Origin: Streptomyces sp. NRRL F-6131
GTDB taxonomy: Bacteria; Actinomycetota; Actinomycetes; Streptomycetales; Streptomycetaceae
Direction of reading: 5' to 3'
NCBI GenBank assembly: GCA_000719695.1
Contig: JOHN01000031.1
Coordinates: 1-64,000 of the forward strand
Length of the DNA stretch: 64,000 bases
Shown: in pieces, positions 1 through 8,628 of the stretch
How the letters are laid out: every line of letters begins with the position of its first letter
Numbering within the stretch: position 1 is the stretch's first letter
Made by a program: the position numbers and the translations under genes
The notes under the pieces: generated by a model
The model's database searches: none
What the model was told of the DNA's origin: nothing
Seen by the model: the letters and a program-made list of their open reading frames with translations, nothing else

Positions 1-2
1 CC

Positions 3-512
3 CCCGCCACCGCTCCCGCCGTGCCGGCCGCCCCCGCCGTGCCGGCCGTCCGGGCGATCGACCCGGCCGTCCACCGCGCCCTGCTGGTGCGTGACGACGC
101 CGGACGCCCGCCGGTCCGCTCGGTCGACGAGGCCGGCGGCGCCCCGCTGCGCTGCTGCCTGGCCCGGGCGCGGGCCGGGGAGCGGATCGCCCTGGTGAGC
201 TACGCGCCGCTGCGGCGCTGGGCCGCCGAGACCGGCGCCGAGCCGGGCCCGTACGACGAACTCGGCCCGGTGTTCCTGCACGACGGCCCGTGCGCGGGAC
301 CGGCCGGGCCGGGCTGGCCGACCGGCTTCCACGGCGGCGAGCGGGTGCTGCGCGCGTACGACCGGCGCGGGCACATCCTGGGCGGGGTGACCGTCCTGCC
401 GGAGACCGCGGAGGCGGGCGCGGCGGCCCTGCTCGCCGACCCGGAGGTGGCCGTGGTGCACGTCCGGGCCGTGCACTTCGGGTGCTTCCAGCACGAGGTC
501 CGGCGGGGCTGA
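3..512 (+). CDS. DUF1203 domain protein (5' partial)
   Basis: The reading frame is open from the window edge, so the true start probably lies upstream; the first GTG inside the window is at 21. The visible 170 residues begin with a Pro/Ala-rich stretch and continue into a compact domain typical of DUF1203: a CCLARA segment, then ALVSYAPLRRW, YDELGPVF, a variable middle, and a C-terminal HFGCFQHEV. The family is small, probably cytoplasmic and of unknown function. It ends 17 bases before the stop of the convergent cupin gene, with no obvious hairpin between them. Family assignment is by remembered pattern; no biochemical role can be inferred. Confidence 0.8.
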   Translation, partial: PATAPAVPAAPAVPAVRAIDPAVHRALLVRDDAGRPPVRSVDEAGGAPLRCCLARARAGERIALVSYAPLRRWAAETGAEPGPYDELGPVFLHDGPCAGPAGPGWPTGFHGGERVLRAYDRRGHILGGVTVLPETAEAGAAALLADPEVAVVHVRAVHFGCFQHEVRRG

Positions 513-529
513 CCCCCGCCCGCCGGTGC

Positions 530-898
530 TCAGCCCTGCTTGGCGTAGTCGCCGAAGCCCTGCCAGTCCAGGGCGACCACCGGCTCGTCACCGAGCACCC
601 AGGCGTCGTGGCCGGGCGGGCAGATCATGAAGTCGCCGGGTCCGAACTCGGCCGCCTCGCCGTCGTCCATGACGATCCTCATCCGTCCGGAGACGACGTA
701 GCCGACGTGGGCGGCCTGGCAGCTGTCCGTCTTGGCGATCGGCTTGATGTGCTTGGACCACTGCCAGCCGGGCTGGAACACCGCCCGTCCGACGGCGCCG
801 CCGTCCAGGTTGACCAGACGCACTTCGCCCGTGTCCTCCTCGAACGGGCGGACTTCTTCGGGGTCGGTGTCGAAGCTCTTGCGGATGAGGCCGGCCAT
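530..898 (-). CDS. Small cupin-domain protein
   Basis: This 122-residue protein consists of one beta-barrel cupin domain. The second cupin motif is clear (GDFMICPPGHDAWV, about residues 88-101), and the first is a looser version around VGYVVSGRMRIVMDDGE. A well-placed GAGGAG ribosome site precedes the ATG at 898. Stand-alone single cupins of this kind may bind a metal or small ligand, but the canonical metal histidines of motif 1 are not all evident, so no catalytic role is assigned. It is transcribed leftward like msrA, from which it is separated by about 145 bases, so co-transcription is uncertain. Confidence 0.85.
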   Translation of the reverse strand: MAGLIRKSFDTDPEEVRPFEEDTGEVRLVNLDGGAVGRAVFQPGWQWSKHIKPIAKTDSCQAAHVGYVVSGRMRIVMDDGEAAEFGPGDFMICPPGHDAWVLGDEPVVALDWQGFGDYAKQG

Positions 899-1042
899 GA
901 GGTGCTCCTCGGGGACGAGGGCGGCCCCGCCACCAGGGACGGTGGCGCGGCCGCCCTACCGGTCCCTCCAGTCTGCGCCTCCGGGACCCGGGCCGCGAAG
1001 CCGCGACCCGGGCTCGGCGGCTCCGGACCGGTGGCCCGGGGC

Positions 1043-1714
1043 TCAGCCCTCGCCGCCCGTCCGGGCCACCCCGATCGGGCAGCTGGCGCCGGTGCCGCCG
1101 AGACCGCAGTAGCCGTTCGGGTTCTTGGCGTCCGACAGGTACTGCTGGTGGTAGGGCTCGGCCGGGTAGAACGGGCCGGCCGGGGCGATCTCGGTGGTGA
1201 TCGCGCCGAGGCCGAGCGCGGTGAGCGCCGGCTGGAAGGCGTCCCGGGTCGCGGTCGCGGTGGCCGCCTGGGCGGGGGAGTGGGTGTAGACGGCGGAGCG
1301 GTACTGGGTGCCCACGTCGTTGCCCTGCCGGTTGCCCTGGGTCGGGTCGTGCGCCTCCCAGAAGGTCTTCAGCAGCCGCTCGTAGGAGATCACCGCCGGG
1401 TCGAAGACCACCCGGACCGCCTCGGTGTGCCCGGTCAGGCCGCTGCACACCTCCTCGTACGTCGGGTTCGGGGTGTGCCCGCCCTGGTAGCCGACCAGCG
1501 TCGTCCAGACGCCGGGCAGCCGCCAGAACGTGCGCTCGGCGCCCCAGAAGCAGCCCAGTCCGAAATCCGCCACCTCCAGCCCGGCGGGGTACGGACCGGT
1601 CAGCGGGTGGCCCAGCACGGTGTGCGGCGCGCTCAGCGCGAAGGCGGGCGCGGCCCGGCCGGGCAGCGCCTGGTCGGCGGGGACGAGCGAGGTCTTGTGG
1701 CGGTTGAACAGCAC
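1043..1714 (-). CDS. msrA: Peptide-methionine (S)-S-oxide reductase
   Basis: MsrA reduces the S-diastereomer of methionine sulfoxide in oxidised proteins. The catalytic signature GLGCFWGAE places the nucleophilic cysteine at residue 55 of a 223-residue product; a C-terminal tail with GYCGLGGTG and SCPIG supplies candidate resolving cysteines. I chose the GTG at 1714 (protein beginning MLFNRHKT) over the longer TTG at 1726 because a GGAG ribosome site sits 6 nt upstream and because streptomycete MsrA proteins usually start this way. It lies divergent to metB, placing sulfur-amino-acid repair next to methionine biosynthesis. Confidence 0.95.
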   Translation of the reverse strand: MLFNRHKTSLVPADQALPGRAAPAFALSAPHTVLGHPLTGPYPAGLEVADFGLGCFWGAERTFWRLPGVWTTLVGYQGGHTPNPTYEEVCSGLTGHTEAVRVVFDPAVISYERLLKTFWEAHDPTQGNRQGNDVGTQYRSAVYTHSPAQAATATATRDAFQPALTALGLGAITTEIAPAGPFYPAEPYHQQYLSDAKNPNGYCGLGGTGASCPIGVARTGGEG

Positions 1715-1833
1715 GGCCTGCTCCAACGGTTCGGCAAGGGTTGCGCAGGTTCCAACGCGGCCGCCCGCCCGGGGATTCCGGCCGGTCCGCCGCGGTCCGG
1801 CGCCTTCCGGGCGGCAGCCGGCCGTTCGCCGAC

Positions 1834-1845
1834 TACGCTCGGAGC
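1834..1845 (+). promoter_or_regulatory. Leaderless -10 element for metB
   Basis: TACGCT (1834-1839) fits the actinobacterial TANNNT -10 pattern and lies 6 nt before the ATG at 1846, so transcription should begin at or near the start codon. No Shine-Dalgarno sequence is visible. Confidence 0.55.
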
Positions 1846-3003
1846 ATGACCGAGCACCAGCTTCCCCAGGGCTTCGAGACCCTCGCCATCCACGCGGGTC
1901 AGGAAGCAGACCCCCAGACCGGGGCCGTCGTCACGCCGATCTACCAGGTGTCCACCTACAAGCAGGACGGGGTGGGCGGCCTGCGGGGCGGCTACGAGTA
2001 CAGCCGCAGCGCCAACCCGACCCGCACCGCGCTGGAGGAGTGCCTCGCCGCGCTGGAGGGCGGGGCCCGCGGCCTCGCCTTCGCCTCCGGCCTGGCCGCC
2101 GAGGACACCCTGCTGCGCACCATCCTCAAGCCGGGCGACCACATCGTGATCCCCAACGACGCCTACGGCGGCACCTTCCGGCTCTTCGCCAAGGTGCTGA
2201 CCCGCTGGGGCGTCGAGTTCTCGGTGGCCAACACCCAGGACCTGTCGACCGTCCGCGAGGCGCTGCGCCCCAACACCCGCGCGGTGTGGGTGGAGACCCC
2301 GTCCAACCCGCTGCTGGGCATCACCGACCTGGCCGCGCTGGCCGAGATCGCGCACGGCGCCGGCGCGCTGCTGGTCGTCGACAACACCTTCGCCAGCCCG
2401 TACCTGCAGCAGCCGATCGCGCTCGGCGCCGACGTGGTCGTGCACTCCACCACCAAGTACATGGGCGGCCACTCCGACGTGGTCGGCGGCGCCCTGGTGA
2501 TCGCCGAGGCCGGCCTGGCCGAGGAGGTCGCCTACCACCAGAACGCGATGGGCGCGGTCTCCGGCCCGTTCGACGCCTGGCTGGTGCTGCGCGGCATCAA
2601 GACCCTGGGCGTCCGGATGGACCGCCACAGCTCCAACGCCGAGAAGGTCGCCGAGCTGCTGGCGGGCCACCCCAGGGTCAGCCAGGTGCTGTACCCGGGC
2701 CTGCCCGAGCACCCCGGCCACGACATCGCCGCCAAGCAGATGAAGGCCTTCGGCGGCATGGTGTCGTTCCGGGTGAACGGCGGCGAGGAGGCGGCGGTCG
2801 AGGTCTGCAACCGGACCGAACTGTTCACCCTCGGTGAGTCGCTGGGCGGCGTGGAGTCGCTGATCGAGCACCCGGGCCGGATGACCCACGCCTCGGTGGC
2901 GGGTTCGGCGCTGGAGGTGCCGGCCGACCTGGTGCGCGTCTCCGTCGGCATCGAGTCGATCGACGACCTGCTGGCCGACCTCCAGCAGGCGCTGGGCAAG
3001 TAG
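1846..3003 (+). CDS. metB: Cystathionine gamma-synthase
   Basis: This PLP enzyme of the Cys/Met metabolism family joins an activated homoserine ester with cysteine to form cystathionine in methionine biosynthesis. The 385-residue length is normal. The PLP lysine is K204 in [11 protein letters not shown]; the YSRSANPTR segment (about 52-60) and VVDNTF (about 177-182) are the usual phosphate- and ring-binding regions. The ATG at 1846 has no ribosome site but sits 6 nt after a TACGCT -10 element, consistent with leaderless translation. Cystathionine gamma-lyase is the closest alternative; length and actinobacterial context favour the synthase, but the two are hard to separate by eye. Confidence 0.9.
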   Translation: MTEHQLPQGFETLAIHAGQEADPQTGAVVTPIYQVSTYKQDGVGGLRGGYEYSRSANPTRTALEECLAALEGGARGLAFASGLAAEDTLLRTILKPGDHIVIPNDAYGGTFRLFAKVLTRWGVEFSVANTQDLSTVREALRPNTRAVWVETPSNPLLGITDLAALAEIAHGAGALLVVDNTFASPYLQQPIALGADVVVHSTTKYMGGHSDVVGGALVIAEAGLAEEVAYHQNAMGAVSGPFDAWLVLRGIKTLGVRMDRHSSNAEKVAELLAGHPRVSQVLYPGLPEHPGHDIAAKQMKAFGGMVSFRVNGGEEAAVEVCNRTELFTLGESLGGVESLIEHPGRMTHASVAGSALEVPADLVRVSVGIESIDDLLADLQQALGK

Positions 3004-3032
3004 GCCCTCCGCGAGGGGCCCGCGGTTCGAGG

Positions 3033-3063
3033 GCCCCGCTGGTCCTGGAGCCCCGCTGGTCCT
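3033..3063. repeat. 14-bp direct repeat between metB and marR
   Basis: GCCCCGCTGGTCCT occurs at 3033-3046 and again at 3050-3063, a 17-bp period, in the gap between the convergent genes and just into the MarR stop region. Slippage is the simplest origin. Confidence 0.8.
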
Positions 3064-3541
3064 AGGGGCCCTGCCGGCCCGCCGAGTACGACTCCATGGA
3101 GTGGTTGAAGCGGGCCAGCAGGGCGCAGAACGCCCGCTGCTCCTCGGGCGGCCAGTCGGCGACCAGCTGCCGGGTCAACTCGGTGCGTCCGGCCCGGACT
3201 TCAGCCAGCCGGCCGGCGCCGAGCGGGGTCAGGGCGAGCCGGACGGCGCGCCGGTCGGCCGGGTCCTGCACCCGGCCGACCAGGCCGGCCGCGACCAGCG
3301 GCGCGACCTGCCGGGTGACGGTGGAGGAGTCGACACCCAGCGCGTCCGCCAGCGCCTTGACGTTGGCCGGACCGAGGCGTTCCAGCCGCTCCAGCAGCAG
3401 ATAGGCCGCCCGGACCAGGGCGGCCACCCCGTCGGAGCCGCGGACCTGCTCCATCCGACGGGCGAACAGCGCCAGCTGGTACTGGAGTTGGGTGTGCACG
3501 GGGTCGGTGAGGTCGGAGGCTCGGGGCGAGGTCGTCGTCAT
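3062..3541 (-). CDS. MarR-family transcriptional regulator
   Basis: This 159-residue winged-helix regulator has the MarR pattern: an N-terminal dimerisation helix, a helix-turn-helix around residues 60-85 (VKALADALGVDSSTVTRQV) and the wing with the hallmark DPADRRA at 93-99. MarR proteins usually bind palindromes near their own promoter and respond to phenolic or oxidative signals. Its divergent neighbour is ilvA, with 122 bases between the starts, so ilvA or the exporter downstream of it could be targets. No clean palindrome was recognised there, so the regulon is unassigned. Confidence 0.9.
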   Translation of the reverse strand: MTTTSPRASDLTDPVHTQLQYQLALFARRMEQVRGSDGVAALVRAAYLLLERLERLGPANVKALADALGVDSSTVTRQVAPLVAAGLVGRVQDPADRRAVRLALTPLGAGRLAEVRAGRTELTRQLVADWPPEEQRAFCALLARFNHSMESYSAGRQGP

Positions 3542-3651
3542 CGCGGCTCACGATCGTCATGCGGTGAGAGAGGCTCAGAAGCAGCAGCGTACGCGGGCCG
3601 GGCGGGCCCGGGAACAGGGCCGACGTCCCCGAAGGGCGCGCCGCGGCCCCC

Positions 3652-3663
3652 TAGGCTGCTGTC
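3652..3663 (+). promoter_or_regulatory. Leaderless -10 element for ilvA
   Basis: TAGGCT (3652-3657) followed by 6 nt and the ATG at 3664 matches the leaderless promoter pattern seen at several genes in this window. Confidence 0.55.
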
Positions 3664-4875
3664 ATGCACAGCTGGCCGATCACCCTCGACGATGTCCGCG
3701 GCGCCCAGAAGATGCTCGCCGGGGTGGCCCGGACGACGCCGATGGAGGGCAGCCGCCACCTCTCGGCGCTGGTCGGCGCGCCGGTCCACCTGAAGTGCGA
3801 GAACCTCCAGCGCACCGGCTCGTTCAAACTGCGCGGGGCGTACGTCCGGATCGCGGGCCTCTCCCCGGTGGAGCGGGCGAGCGGGGTCGTCGCGGCGAGT
3901 GCCGGCAACCACGCCCAGGGGGTGGCGCTGGCCGCCGCGCTGCTCGGGGTGCGCTCCACCGTCTTCATGCCGCTGGCCGCGCCGCTGCCGAAGGTCGCGG
4001 CGACCCGGGAGTACGGCGCCGAGGTGCGGCTGCACGGGACGACCGTGGACGAGGCCCTGCAGGCGGCGCAGCGGTACGCGGAGGCGAGCGGAGCGGTGTT
4101 CATCCACCCGTTCGACCACCGGGACATCGTGATCGGGCAGGCCACCGTCGGGCTGGAGATCCTGGAGCAGTGCCCCGAGGTGCGGACCGTCCTGGTCGGG
4201 GTGGGCGGCGGCGGTCTGCTGGCCGGGATCGCGGCGGCGGTCAAACCCCTGCGGCCGGACGTCCGGGTGGTCGGGGTGCAGGCGGCGGCCGCGGCCGCGT
4301 ACCCGCCCTCGCTGGCGGCGGGGCGCCCGGTCTCGCTGGAGCGCTTCGTCACGATGGCCGACGGGATCATGGTGGGCCGACCGGGTGACGTGCCCTTCGA
4401 GATCGTCAACACCCTCGCCGACGGGGTCAGGACCGTCTCCGAGGACTCGCTCTCCCGGGCCCTGCTGCTCGGGCTGGAGCGGCTGAAGCTGGTGGTGGAG
4501 CCCGCCGGGGCGGCGCCGATCGCCGCCCTGCTGGAGCGGCCGGACTCCTTCGAGGGGCCGGTGGTGGCGGTGCTCTCCGGCGGCAACATCGACCCGCAGC
4601 TGATGCAGCGGGTGCTGCGGCACGGTCTGGCGGCGGCCGGCCGCTACCTCTCGTTGCGGGTGCGGCTGGCCGACCGGCCCGGGGCGCTGGCGGGCCTGCT
4701 CGGGGTGCTGACCCGGGTCGACGCCAACGTCCTGGACGTGGCCCACGTGCGGGTCGATCCGCAGCTGGGACTGACCGAGGTCGAGGTGGACCTGCACCTG
4801 GAGACCAAGGGGCCGGAGCACTGCGCGGCGGTGCTCGGCGAGCTGCGGGACGCCGGCTACCTGGTCTCGTCGTAG
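3664..4875 (+). CDS. ilvA: Threonine ammonia-lyase
   Basis: This PLP fold-type II enzyme deaminates threonine to 2-oxobutyrate, the first step toward isoleucine and a source of propionyl units. The 403 residues comprise a catalytic domain with the Schiff-base lysine K55 in GSFKLRGAY, ASAGNHAQG for phosphate and substrate binding, a glycine-rich VGVGGGGLLAGI loop and SGGNID, followed by a single C-terminal ACT domain (about 330-403). One short ACT domain is the form common in actinobacteria and may carry feedback control. Translation appears leaderless. It lies divergent from the MarR gene. Confidence 0.95.
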   Translation: MHSWPITLDDVRGAQKMLAGVARTTPMEGSRHLSALVGAPVHLKCENLQRTGSFKLRGAYVRIAGLSPVERASGVVAASAGNHAQGVALAAALLGVRSTVFMPLAAPLPKVAATREYGAEVRLHGTTVDEALQAAQRYAEASGAVFIHPFDHRDIVIGQATVGLEILEQCPEVRTVLVGVGGGGLLAGIAAAVKPLRPDVRVVGVQAAAAAAYPPSLAAGRPVSLERFVTMADGIMVGRPGDVPFEIVNTLADGVRTVSEDSLSRALLLGLERLKLVVEPAGAAPIAALLERPDSFEGPVVAVLSGGNIDPQLMQRVLRHGLAAAGRYLSLRVRLADRPGALAGLLGVLTRVDANVLDVAHVRVDPQLGLTEVEVDLHLETKGPEHCAAVLGELRDAGYLVSS

Positions 4876-4880
4876 GGCGT

Positions 4881-4898
4881 GTCCCGGGGGGCCGGGAC
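4881..4898 (+). terminator. Short hairpin after ilvA
   Basis: Perfect 7-bp arms GTCCCGG (4881-4887) and CCGGGAC (4892-4898) enclose a 4-nt loop 5 bases past the ilvA stop. There is no U-tract, so termination is plausible but not certain. Confidence 0.5.
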
Positions 4899-4937
4899 GC
4901 TCCGGAGTCGCTGGGCCACCCGGGTTGGGGGCACAGT

Positions 4938-4959
4938 GGGACAGACCACGTGTTGTCCC
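4938..4959. promoter_or_regulatory. Inverted repeat upstream of the ABC exporter operon
   Basis: GGGACA (4938-4943) and TGTCCC (4954-4959) form a perfect 6-bp inverted repeat with a 10-nt spacer containing CACGTG, 53 nt before the exporter ATG. Spacing and position suit a dimeric repressor site; the cognate regulator is unknown, the MarR gene nearby being one candidate. Confidence 0.4.
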
Positions 4960-5011
4960 GCTCAGTCGTCCCAGCCCTTTCCGTCCCTCCCCGAGGAGAT
5001 GAGACAGGCCC

Positions 5012-6046
5012 ATGGCGCCAGCCATCCAAGCCGAGAACCTGGTGAAGACCTTCGGTGACGTACGAGCCCTGGACGGCGTCAGCCTCGACGTCCCCGAGGG
5101 CACGGTGCTCGGGCTGCTCGGCCCGAACGGCGCCGGCAAGACCACCACCGTGCGCGTCCTCACCACCCTGCTCCGTCCCGACTCCGGCCGTGCGACGGTG
5201 GCCGGCTTCGACGTCCTCAAGCACCCCAACCGGGTCCGCAGCCTGATCGGCCTCTCCGGCCAGTACGCCGCGGTCGACGAGTACCTCACCGGCTTCGAGA
5301 ACCTCCAGATGGTCGGCGAGCTCTACCAGATGCCCGCCCGCGCGGCGAAGGCCCGCGCGCTCGAACTGCTGGAGTGGTTCAACCTCACCGAGGCCAAGGA
5401 CCGGACCGCCAAGACCTACTCCGGCGGCATGCGCCGGCGCCTCGACCTGGCCGCCGCGCTGGTCGTCCGCCCGCCGGTGATGTTCCTGGACGAGCCCACC
5501 ACCGGCCTCGACCCGCGCAACCGGCTCGCCCTGTGGGAGGTCATCGAGACCCTCGTCGAGCAGGGCACCACGCTGCTGCTCACCACCCAGTACCTGGAGG
5601 AGGCCGACCGCCTCGCCCACGACATCGCCGTGGTCGACCACGGCCGGGTGATCGCCCGCGGCACCGCCGACCAGCTCAAGGCGCAGATCGGCGGCGAGCG
5701 GATCGAGGTCGTGGTGCACCGGGCCGACCTGGTCGGCGAGGCGGTGGCGGCGCTCTCCGGCTACGCGCTGGGCGAACCGGCGCTGGAGAAGAACACCCGC
5801 CGGATCACCGTCCCGGTCAGCGGCGGCGCCCGGGTGCTCGCCGACGTGATCCGCGAGCTGGACGCCCGCGGGATCGAGATCGACGACATCGGTCTGCGCC
5901 GGCCGACCCTGGACGACGTCTTCCTCTCGCTCACCGGCCACCACACCGAGGCCGAGGAGGACGAGGGCGCCGCCGGGGGCAGGGACGGCCGCGACCGCCG
6001 CCCCGGTGCGGACGAGCAGGCCGTCCCGGCCGGGAAGGAGCGGTGA
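5012..6046 (+). CDS. DrrA-type ABC transporter ATP-binding protein
   Basis: This is the ATPase subunit of an ABC-2 type exporter related to daunorubicin resistance protein DrrA. It has the Walker A loop GPNGAGKTT (37-45), the Q-loop region, the signature YSGGMRRRLD, Walker B VMFLDEPTTGLD with the DrrA-typical GLDPRNR continuation, and the C-terminal extension conserved in this subfamily. The last residues are Asp/Glu/Arg-rich and low in complexity. The stop overlaps the ribosome site of the permease gene one base later, so the two are translationally coupled. Substrate is unknown; self-resistance, antibiotic or lipid export are all seen in relatives. Confidence 0.93.
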   Translation: MAPAIQAENLVKTFGDVRALDGVSLDVPEGTVLGLLGPNGAGKTTTVRVLTTLLRPDSGRATVAGFDVLKHPNRVRSLIGLSGQYAAVDEYLTGFENLQMVGELYQMPARAAKARALELLEWFNLTEAKDRTAKTYSGGMRRRLDLAAALVVRPPVMFLDEPTTGLDPRNRLALWEVIETLVEQGTTLLLTTQYLEEADRLAHDIAVVDHGRVIARGTADQLKAQIGGERIEVVVHRADLVGEAVAALSGYALGEPALEKNTRRITVPVSGGARVLADVIRELDARGIEIDDIGLRRPTLDDVFLSLTGHHTEAEEDEGAAGGRDGRDRRPGADEQAVPAGKER

Positions 6047-6047
6047 G

Positions 6048-6905
6048 ATGACCACCGCCACCGAGCACGCCATCGGCGGGGCGGTGCCCCAGCAGCGCCG
6101 GGGCGTGGCCGCCGTCCTGCACGACTCCTGGGTGGTCGCCAAGCGCAACCTGCGCCGGATGACCCGGATACCCGAGATCGTGGTGTTCGGCCTCATGCAG
6201 CCGGTGATGTTCGTGCTGCTGTTCTCGTACGTCATGGGCGGCGCGATCCAGATCCCCGGGACGCAGTCCAGCTCCTCGACGTACATCCAGTTCCTGATGG
6301 CCGGCATCTTCGCCCAGACCGTCACCTTCGCGGTGGCCGGCGCCTCGGCCGGTATCGCCGAGGACATGTCCAAGGGGCTGGTGGACCGGTTCCGCTCCCT
6401 GCCGATGACCCGCTCGTCGGTGCTGGTCGGCCGCACCCTGGCGGACCTCTGCCAGACCGCCTTCACCCTGGTGGTACTGGCCGTGGTCGCCCTGCTGGTC
6501 GGCTGGCGGATCCACCACGGGTTCTGGTCCGCGCTGGGGGCGTTCGGGCTGCTGCTCCTGCTCGGCTACGCCTTCTCGTGGATCGGCGCGCTGATCGGCC
6601 TCTCGGTGCGCAGCCCGGAGGCGGCCACCTCGGCGGGTCTGATCTGGCTGTTCCCGCTGACCTTCATCTCCAACGCCTTCGTCCCGGTCAGCTCGATGCC
6701 GGGCTGGCTGCAGGCGATCGCCTACTGGAACCCGTTCAGCGCCACCGTGCAGGCCTGCCGCAACCTCTTCGGCAACCAGGTGGGGCCGGTGGACGACGTC
6801 TGGCCGATGCAGCACGCGGAGCTGATGTCGGTGCTCTGGTCGCTGGTGATCATCGCGGTGTTCTCCTGGCTCTCGGTGCGCAAGTACCGCTCGGCCGCCG
6901 GCTGA
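6048..6905 (+). CDS. DrrB-type ABC transporter permease
   Basis: This 285-residue membrane partner of the preceding ATPase has about six transmembrane helices, the ABC-2 layout. Features shared with DrrB include VVAKRNLRRMTRIPEIVVFGLMQ near the N-terminus, the MSKGLVDRFRSLPMTRSSVLVGR loop (about 108-128) and AYWNPFSATVQACRNLFGNQ near the C-terminus. The ATG at 6048 is preferred over the upstream in-frame ATG at 6006 because GGGAAGGAG lies just before it, inside the end of the ATPase gene. The pair exports a hydrophobic substrate that the sequence does not identify. Confidence 0.92.
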   Translation: MTTATEHAIGGAVPQQRRGVAAVLHDSWVVAKRNLRRMTRIPEIVVFGLMQPVMFVLLFSYVMGGAIQIPGTQSSSSTYIQFLMAGIFAQTVTFAVAGASAGIAEDMSKGLVDRFRSLPMTRSSVLVGRTLADLCQTAFTLVVLAVVALLVGWRIHHGFWSALGAFGLLLLLGYAFSWIGALIGLSVRSPEAATSAGLIWLFPLTFISNAFVPVSSMPGWLQAIAYWNPFSATVQACRNLFGNQVGPVDDVWPMQHAELMSVLWSLVIIAVFSWLSVRKYRSAAG

Positions 6906-7010
6906 GCGGGGCGGCACCGGCGCCGACCGCGGGGCCGGTTTCGACAGCGGGACCGGGTCCGACCACGGGGCCGGCTCCGGGCGGGGCGGCACCGGGTCCG
7001 GGCGCACCGA

Positions 7011-7052
7011 CGCGAAGGGCGGCCGTGGCAGGTGCCACGGCCGCCCTTCGCG
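7011..7052. terminator. Bidirectional terminator between exporter and greA
   Basis: A perfect 19-bp stem (7011-7029 with 7034-7052) closes on an AGGT loop between two convergent genes, so it can serve both. Confidence 0.85.
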
Positions 7053-7079
7053 GTCCGCCGCCGCGGGCGGCGGGGAGGG

Positions 7080-7580
7080 TCAGCCGCTGTAGGGCTTGAC
7101 CTCGATGATCTTGACCATGGCCTTCTTGCCGTTCGGCAGCTCGTAGGTCGCCTCGTCGCCGATCGTCTTGCCGTCGATCGCCCGGCCCAGCGGCGACTGC
7201 GGCGAGTAGATGTCCAGGTCGTCGTCGCCGGCCACCTCGCGCGAGCCCAGCAGGAACTTCATGGTGTCGTCCTCGTCGCCGTCGAAGGCGACCGTGACGA
7301 CCATGCCCGGAGCGACCACGCCGGAGTCCGCCGGCGCCTCGCCGACCTTGGCGCGCTCCAGGAGCTGGGTGAGCTGGCGGATCCGCAGCTCGTACTTGCC
7401 CTGCTCCTCCTTCGCGGCGTGGTAACCGGCGTTCTCCTTGAGGTCACCCTCCTCGCGCGCGGCCTCGATCTTCTGCGCGATCTCGATCCGCCAGGGGCCG
7501 GTCAGGTGATCCAGCTCGGCCTTGAGCTGGTCGTAGCCGGACTGAGTGAGCCAGGTCACGTTCTCGCTGGTCTGGGTCAC
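7080..7580 (-). CDS. greA: Transcription elongation factor GreA
   Basis: GreA enters the RNA polymerase secondary channel and stimulates cleavage of backtracked transcripts. The 166-residue product has the N-terminal coiled coil (about 10-75, with acidic residues at its tip) and the C-terminal FKBP-like domain ending in SPLGRAIDGKTIGDEATYELPNG. Translation starts at GTG 7580 behind GAGGAG. Between the two domains is a slightly acidic insertion (DGDEDDTMKFLLGSREV) common in actinobacterial GreA. It is apparently monocistronic, with its own promoter in the lower-GC stretch to the right. Confidence 0.95.
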   Translation of the reverse strand: MTQTSENVTWLTQSGYDQLKAELDHLTGPWRIEIAQKIEAAREEGDLKENAGYHAAKEEQGKYELRIRQLTQLLERAKVGEAPADSGVVAPGMVVTVAFDGDEDDTMKFLLGSREVAGDDDLDIYSPQSPLGRAIDGKTIGDEATYELPNGKKAMVKIIEVKPYSG

Positions 7581-7978
7581 GGGTGCTCCTCGTAGGTGCT
7601 GGGGCTGTGCTGAGGGTGTGAGTCGTCAGCGCGTAGGTCGGTGTGCTGATAACGGTCTTAACTACAAAGCAACGCCCGCTCCCGTACCAGCTGGTGCGGA
7701 AGGGGCGAAACCACGAGCCTAACAACTCCCACCGACAATCGGGAGAGCCGTTGGCGTGCCATTGACGACAGCATGGCGCCGAGGTGTACAGGATCGGTGG
7801 GCGGGGCTCCTTTACGGATGCCCGCTCCCCTGAGCGAATATGCGCCCACCGCCGGGCCGGCCGCCACCGAATACCCGGGCACGGGCGCTCCGAGAGTGCT
7901 CCGCTGGCGCCCCGCCGGGGCTCCGCCGACGCGCCGGGGGTGCTCCGCGGGGTGCTCCGCGGGGCGTTACGGGGGGTG
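7581..7978. other. Intergenic region, greA promoter side
   Basis: About 400 bases without a convincing gene. The part from 7600 to 7760 has noticeably lower GC than its surroundings and should hold the greA promoter, reading leftward. The right part is GC-rich and ends in the 12-bp tandem repeats described separately. Short open frames here (for example on the plus strand from 7773) have no family features and are regarded as chance. Confidence 0.6.
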
Positions 7979-7984
7979 TTACGC
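7937..7984. repeat. 12-bp tandem repeat array at the DUF4307 3' end
   Basis: Two identical GGGGTGCTCCGC units (7937-7960) are followed by two diverged 12-mers (GGGGCGTTACGG, GGGGTGTTACGC). The last unit includes the DUF4307 stop codon. Period 12 keeps the frame, so unit-number changes could extend or shorten the protein tail. Confidence 0.7.
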
Positions 7985-8389
7985 GGGGGTGCAGCCCAGC
8001 AGCTCGGCGGTGGTGCCGCGGGCGGTGGTCCGCAGACTGACCACCGCGTCGTAGCCCGTGCCCTCCGCGGGGACGGGGAAGTCGGCCACCCCGACCACCG
8101 CGCCGTCCTCGCCCTGCGAGCGGACGGTGCAGCTGCCGGCCGTGCCGTCGCTCTTGCGCACCGCCAGGTGCAGCTGGAGCTCGGTGTCCGAGAGCGCCTG
8201 GAAGGCCGGCACGGCGCCGTTGATCCGGGTCTCACGGATCAGGTAGGAGCTGCCGAGCCAGGCGATCAGGCCCAGGGCCAGCACCCCGCAGACGGCGCCG
8301 ACCACCTTGAGCCGGCGGTCGGTCTCGCGGTCGGCGCGCCGCCCGTAGCGCCCCTCGGGGAGCTGCGGGGTCCGGGTGCCAGCACTCAT
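7979..8389 (-). CDS. DUF4307 membrane-anchored protein
   Basis: This 136-residue protein has an Arg-rich cytoplasmic N-terminus (about 1-28), one transmembrane helix (about 29-50) and an extracytoplasmic domain with two cysteines (GSCTVRSQ and the final LLGCTPA) that could pair. This layout and the position divergent from the mycothiol amidase gene are typical of DUF4307 in actinobacteria. The start at 8389 gives MSAGTRTPQ; the longer upstream frame would run into the mca promoter region. Function is unknown. Confidence 0.85.
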   Translation of the reverse strand: MSAGTRTPQLPEGRYGRRADRETDRRLKVVGAVCGVLALGLIAWLGSSYLIRETRINGAVPAFQALSDTELQLHLAVRKSDGTAGSCTVRSQGEDGAVVGVADFPVPAEGTGYDAVVSLRTTARGTTAELLGCTPA

Positions 8390-8628
8390 GGGGCTCAGTC
8401 CTCTCGTGAGGAGGGGGCCGCGCGGGTGGTACGGGGGAATGCGGGGCTCCTCCAGTCCGTCACTATAGGAGGGGCACGCCCGCGGCCGGTCCGGCGGGGG
8501 CGGGGCTCGGCCGTGTCGGCGCTGCGCGCCGCGGCCGGTCCCGCGGTGACGCGGCCCCAGAGCGGCTCGGACGGTGGGCAGACCGGATTGCCCGGGACGC
8601 CCGGACATTTGTGGAAGGAACGCACGCG

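Noticed and set aside
3015..3040. GGTTCGA-containing hairpin considered as a tRNA T-arm
   Set aside because: No acceptor stem, anticodon arm or CCA-proximal pairing could be built around it. No tRNA was found in the window.
7754..7780. TTGACG with a downstream TGTACA considered as a rightward promoter
   Set aside because: There is no convincing gene downstream on the plus strand before mca, and the spacing and -10 are poor.
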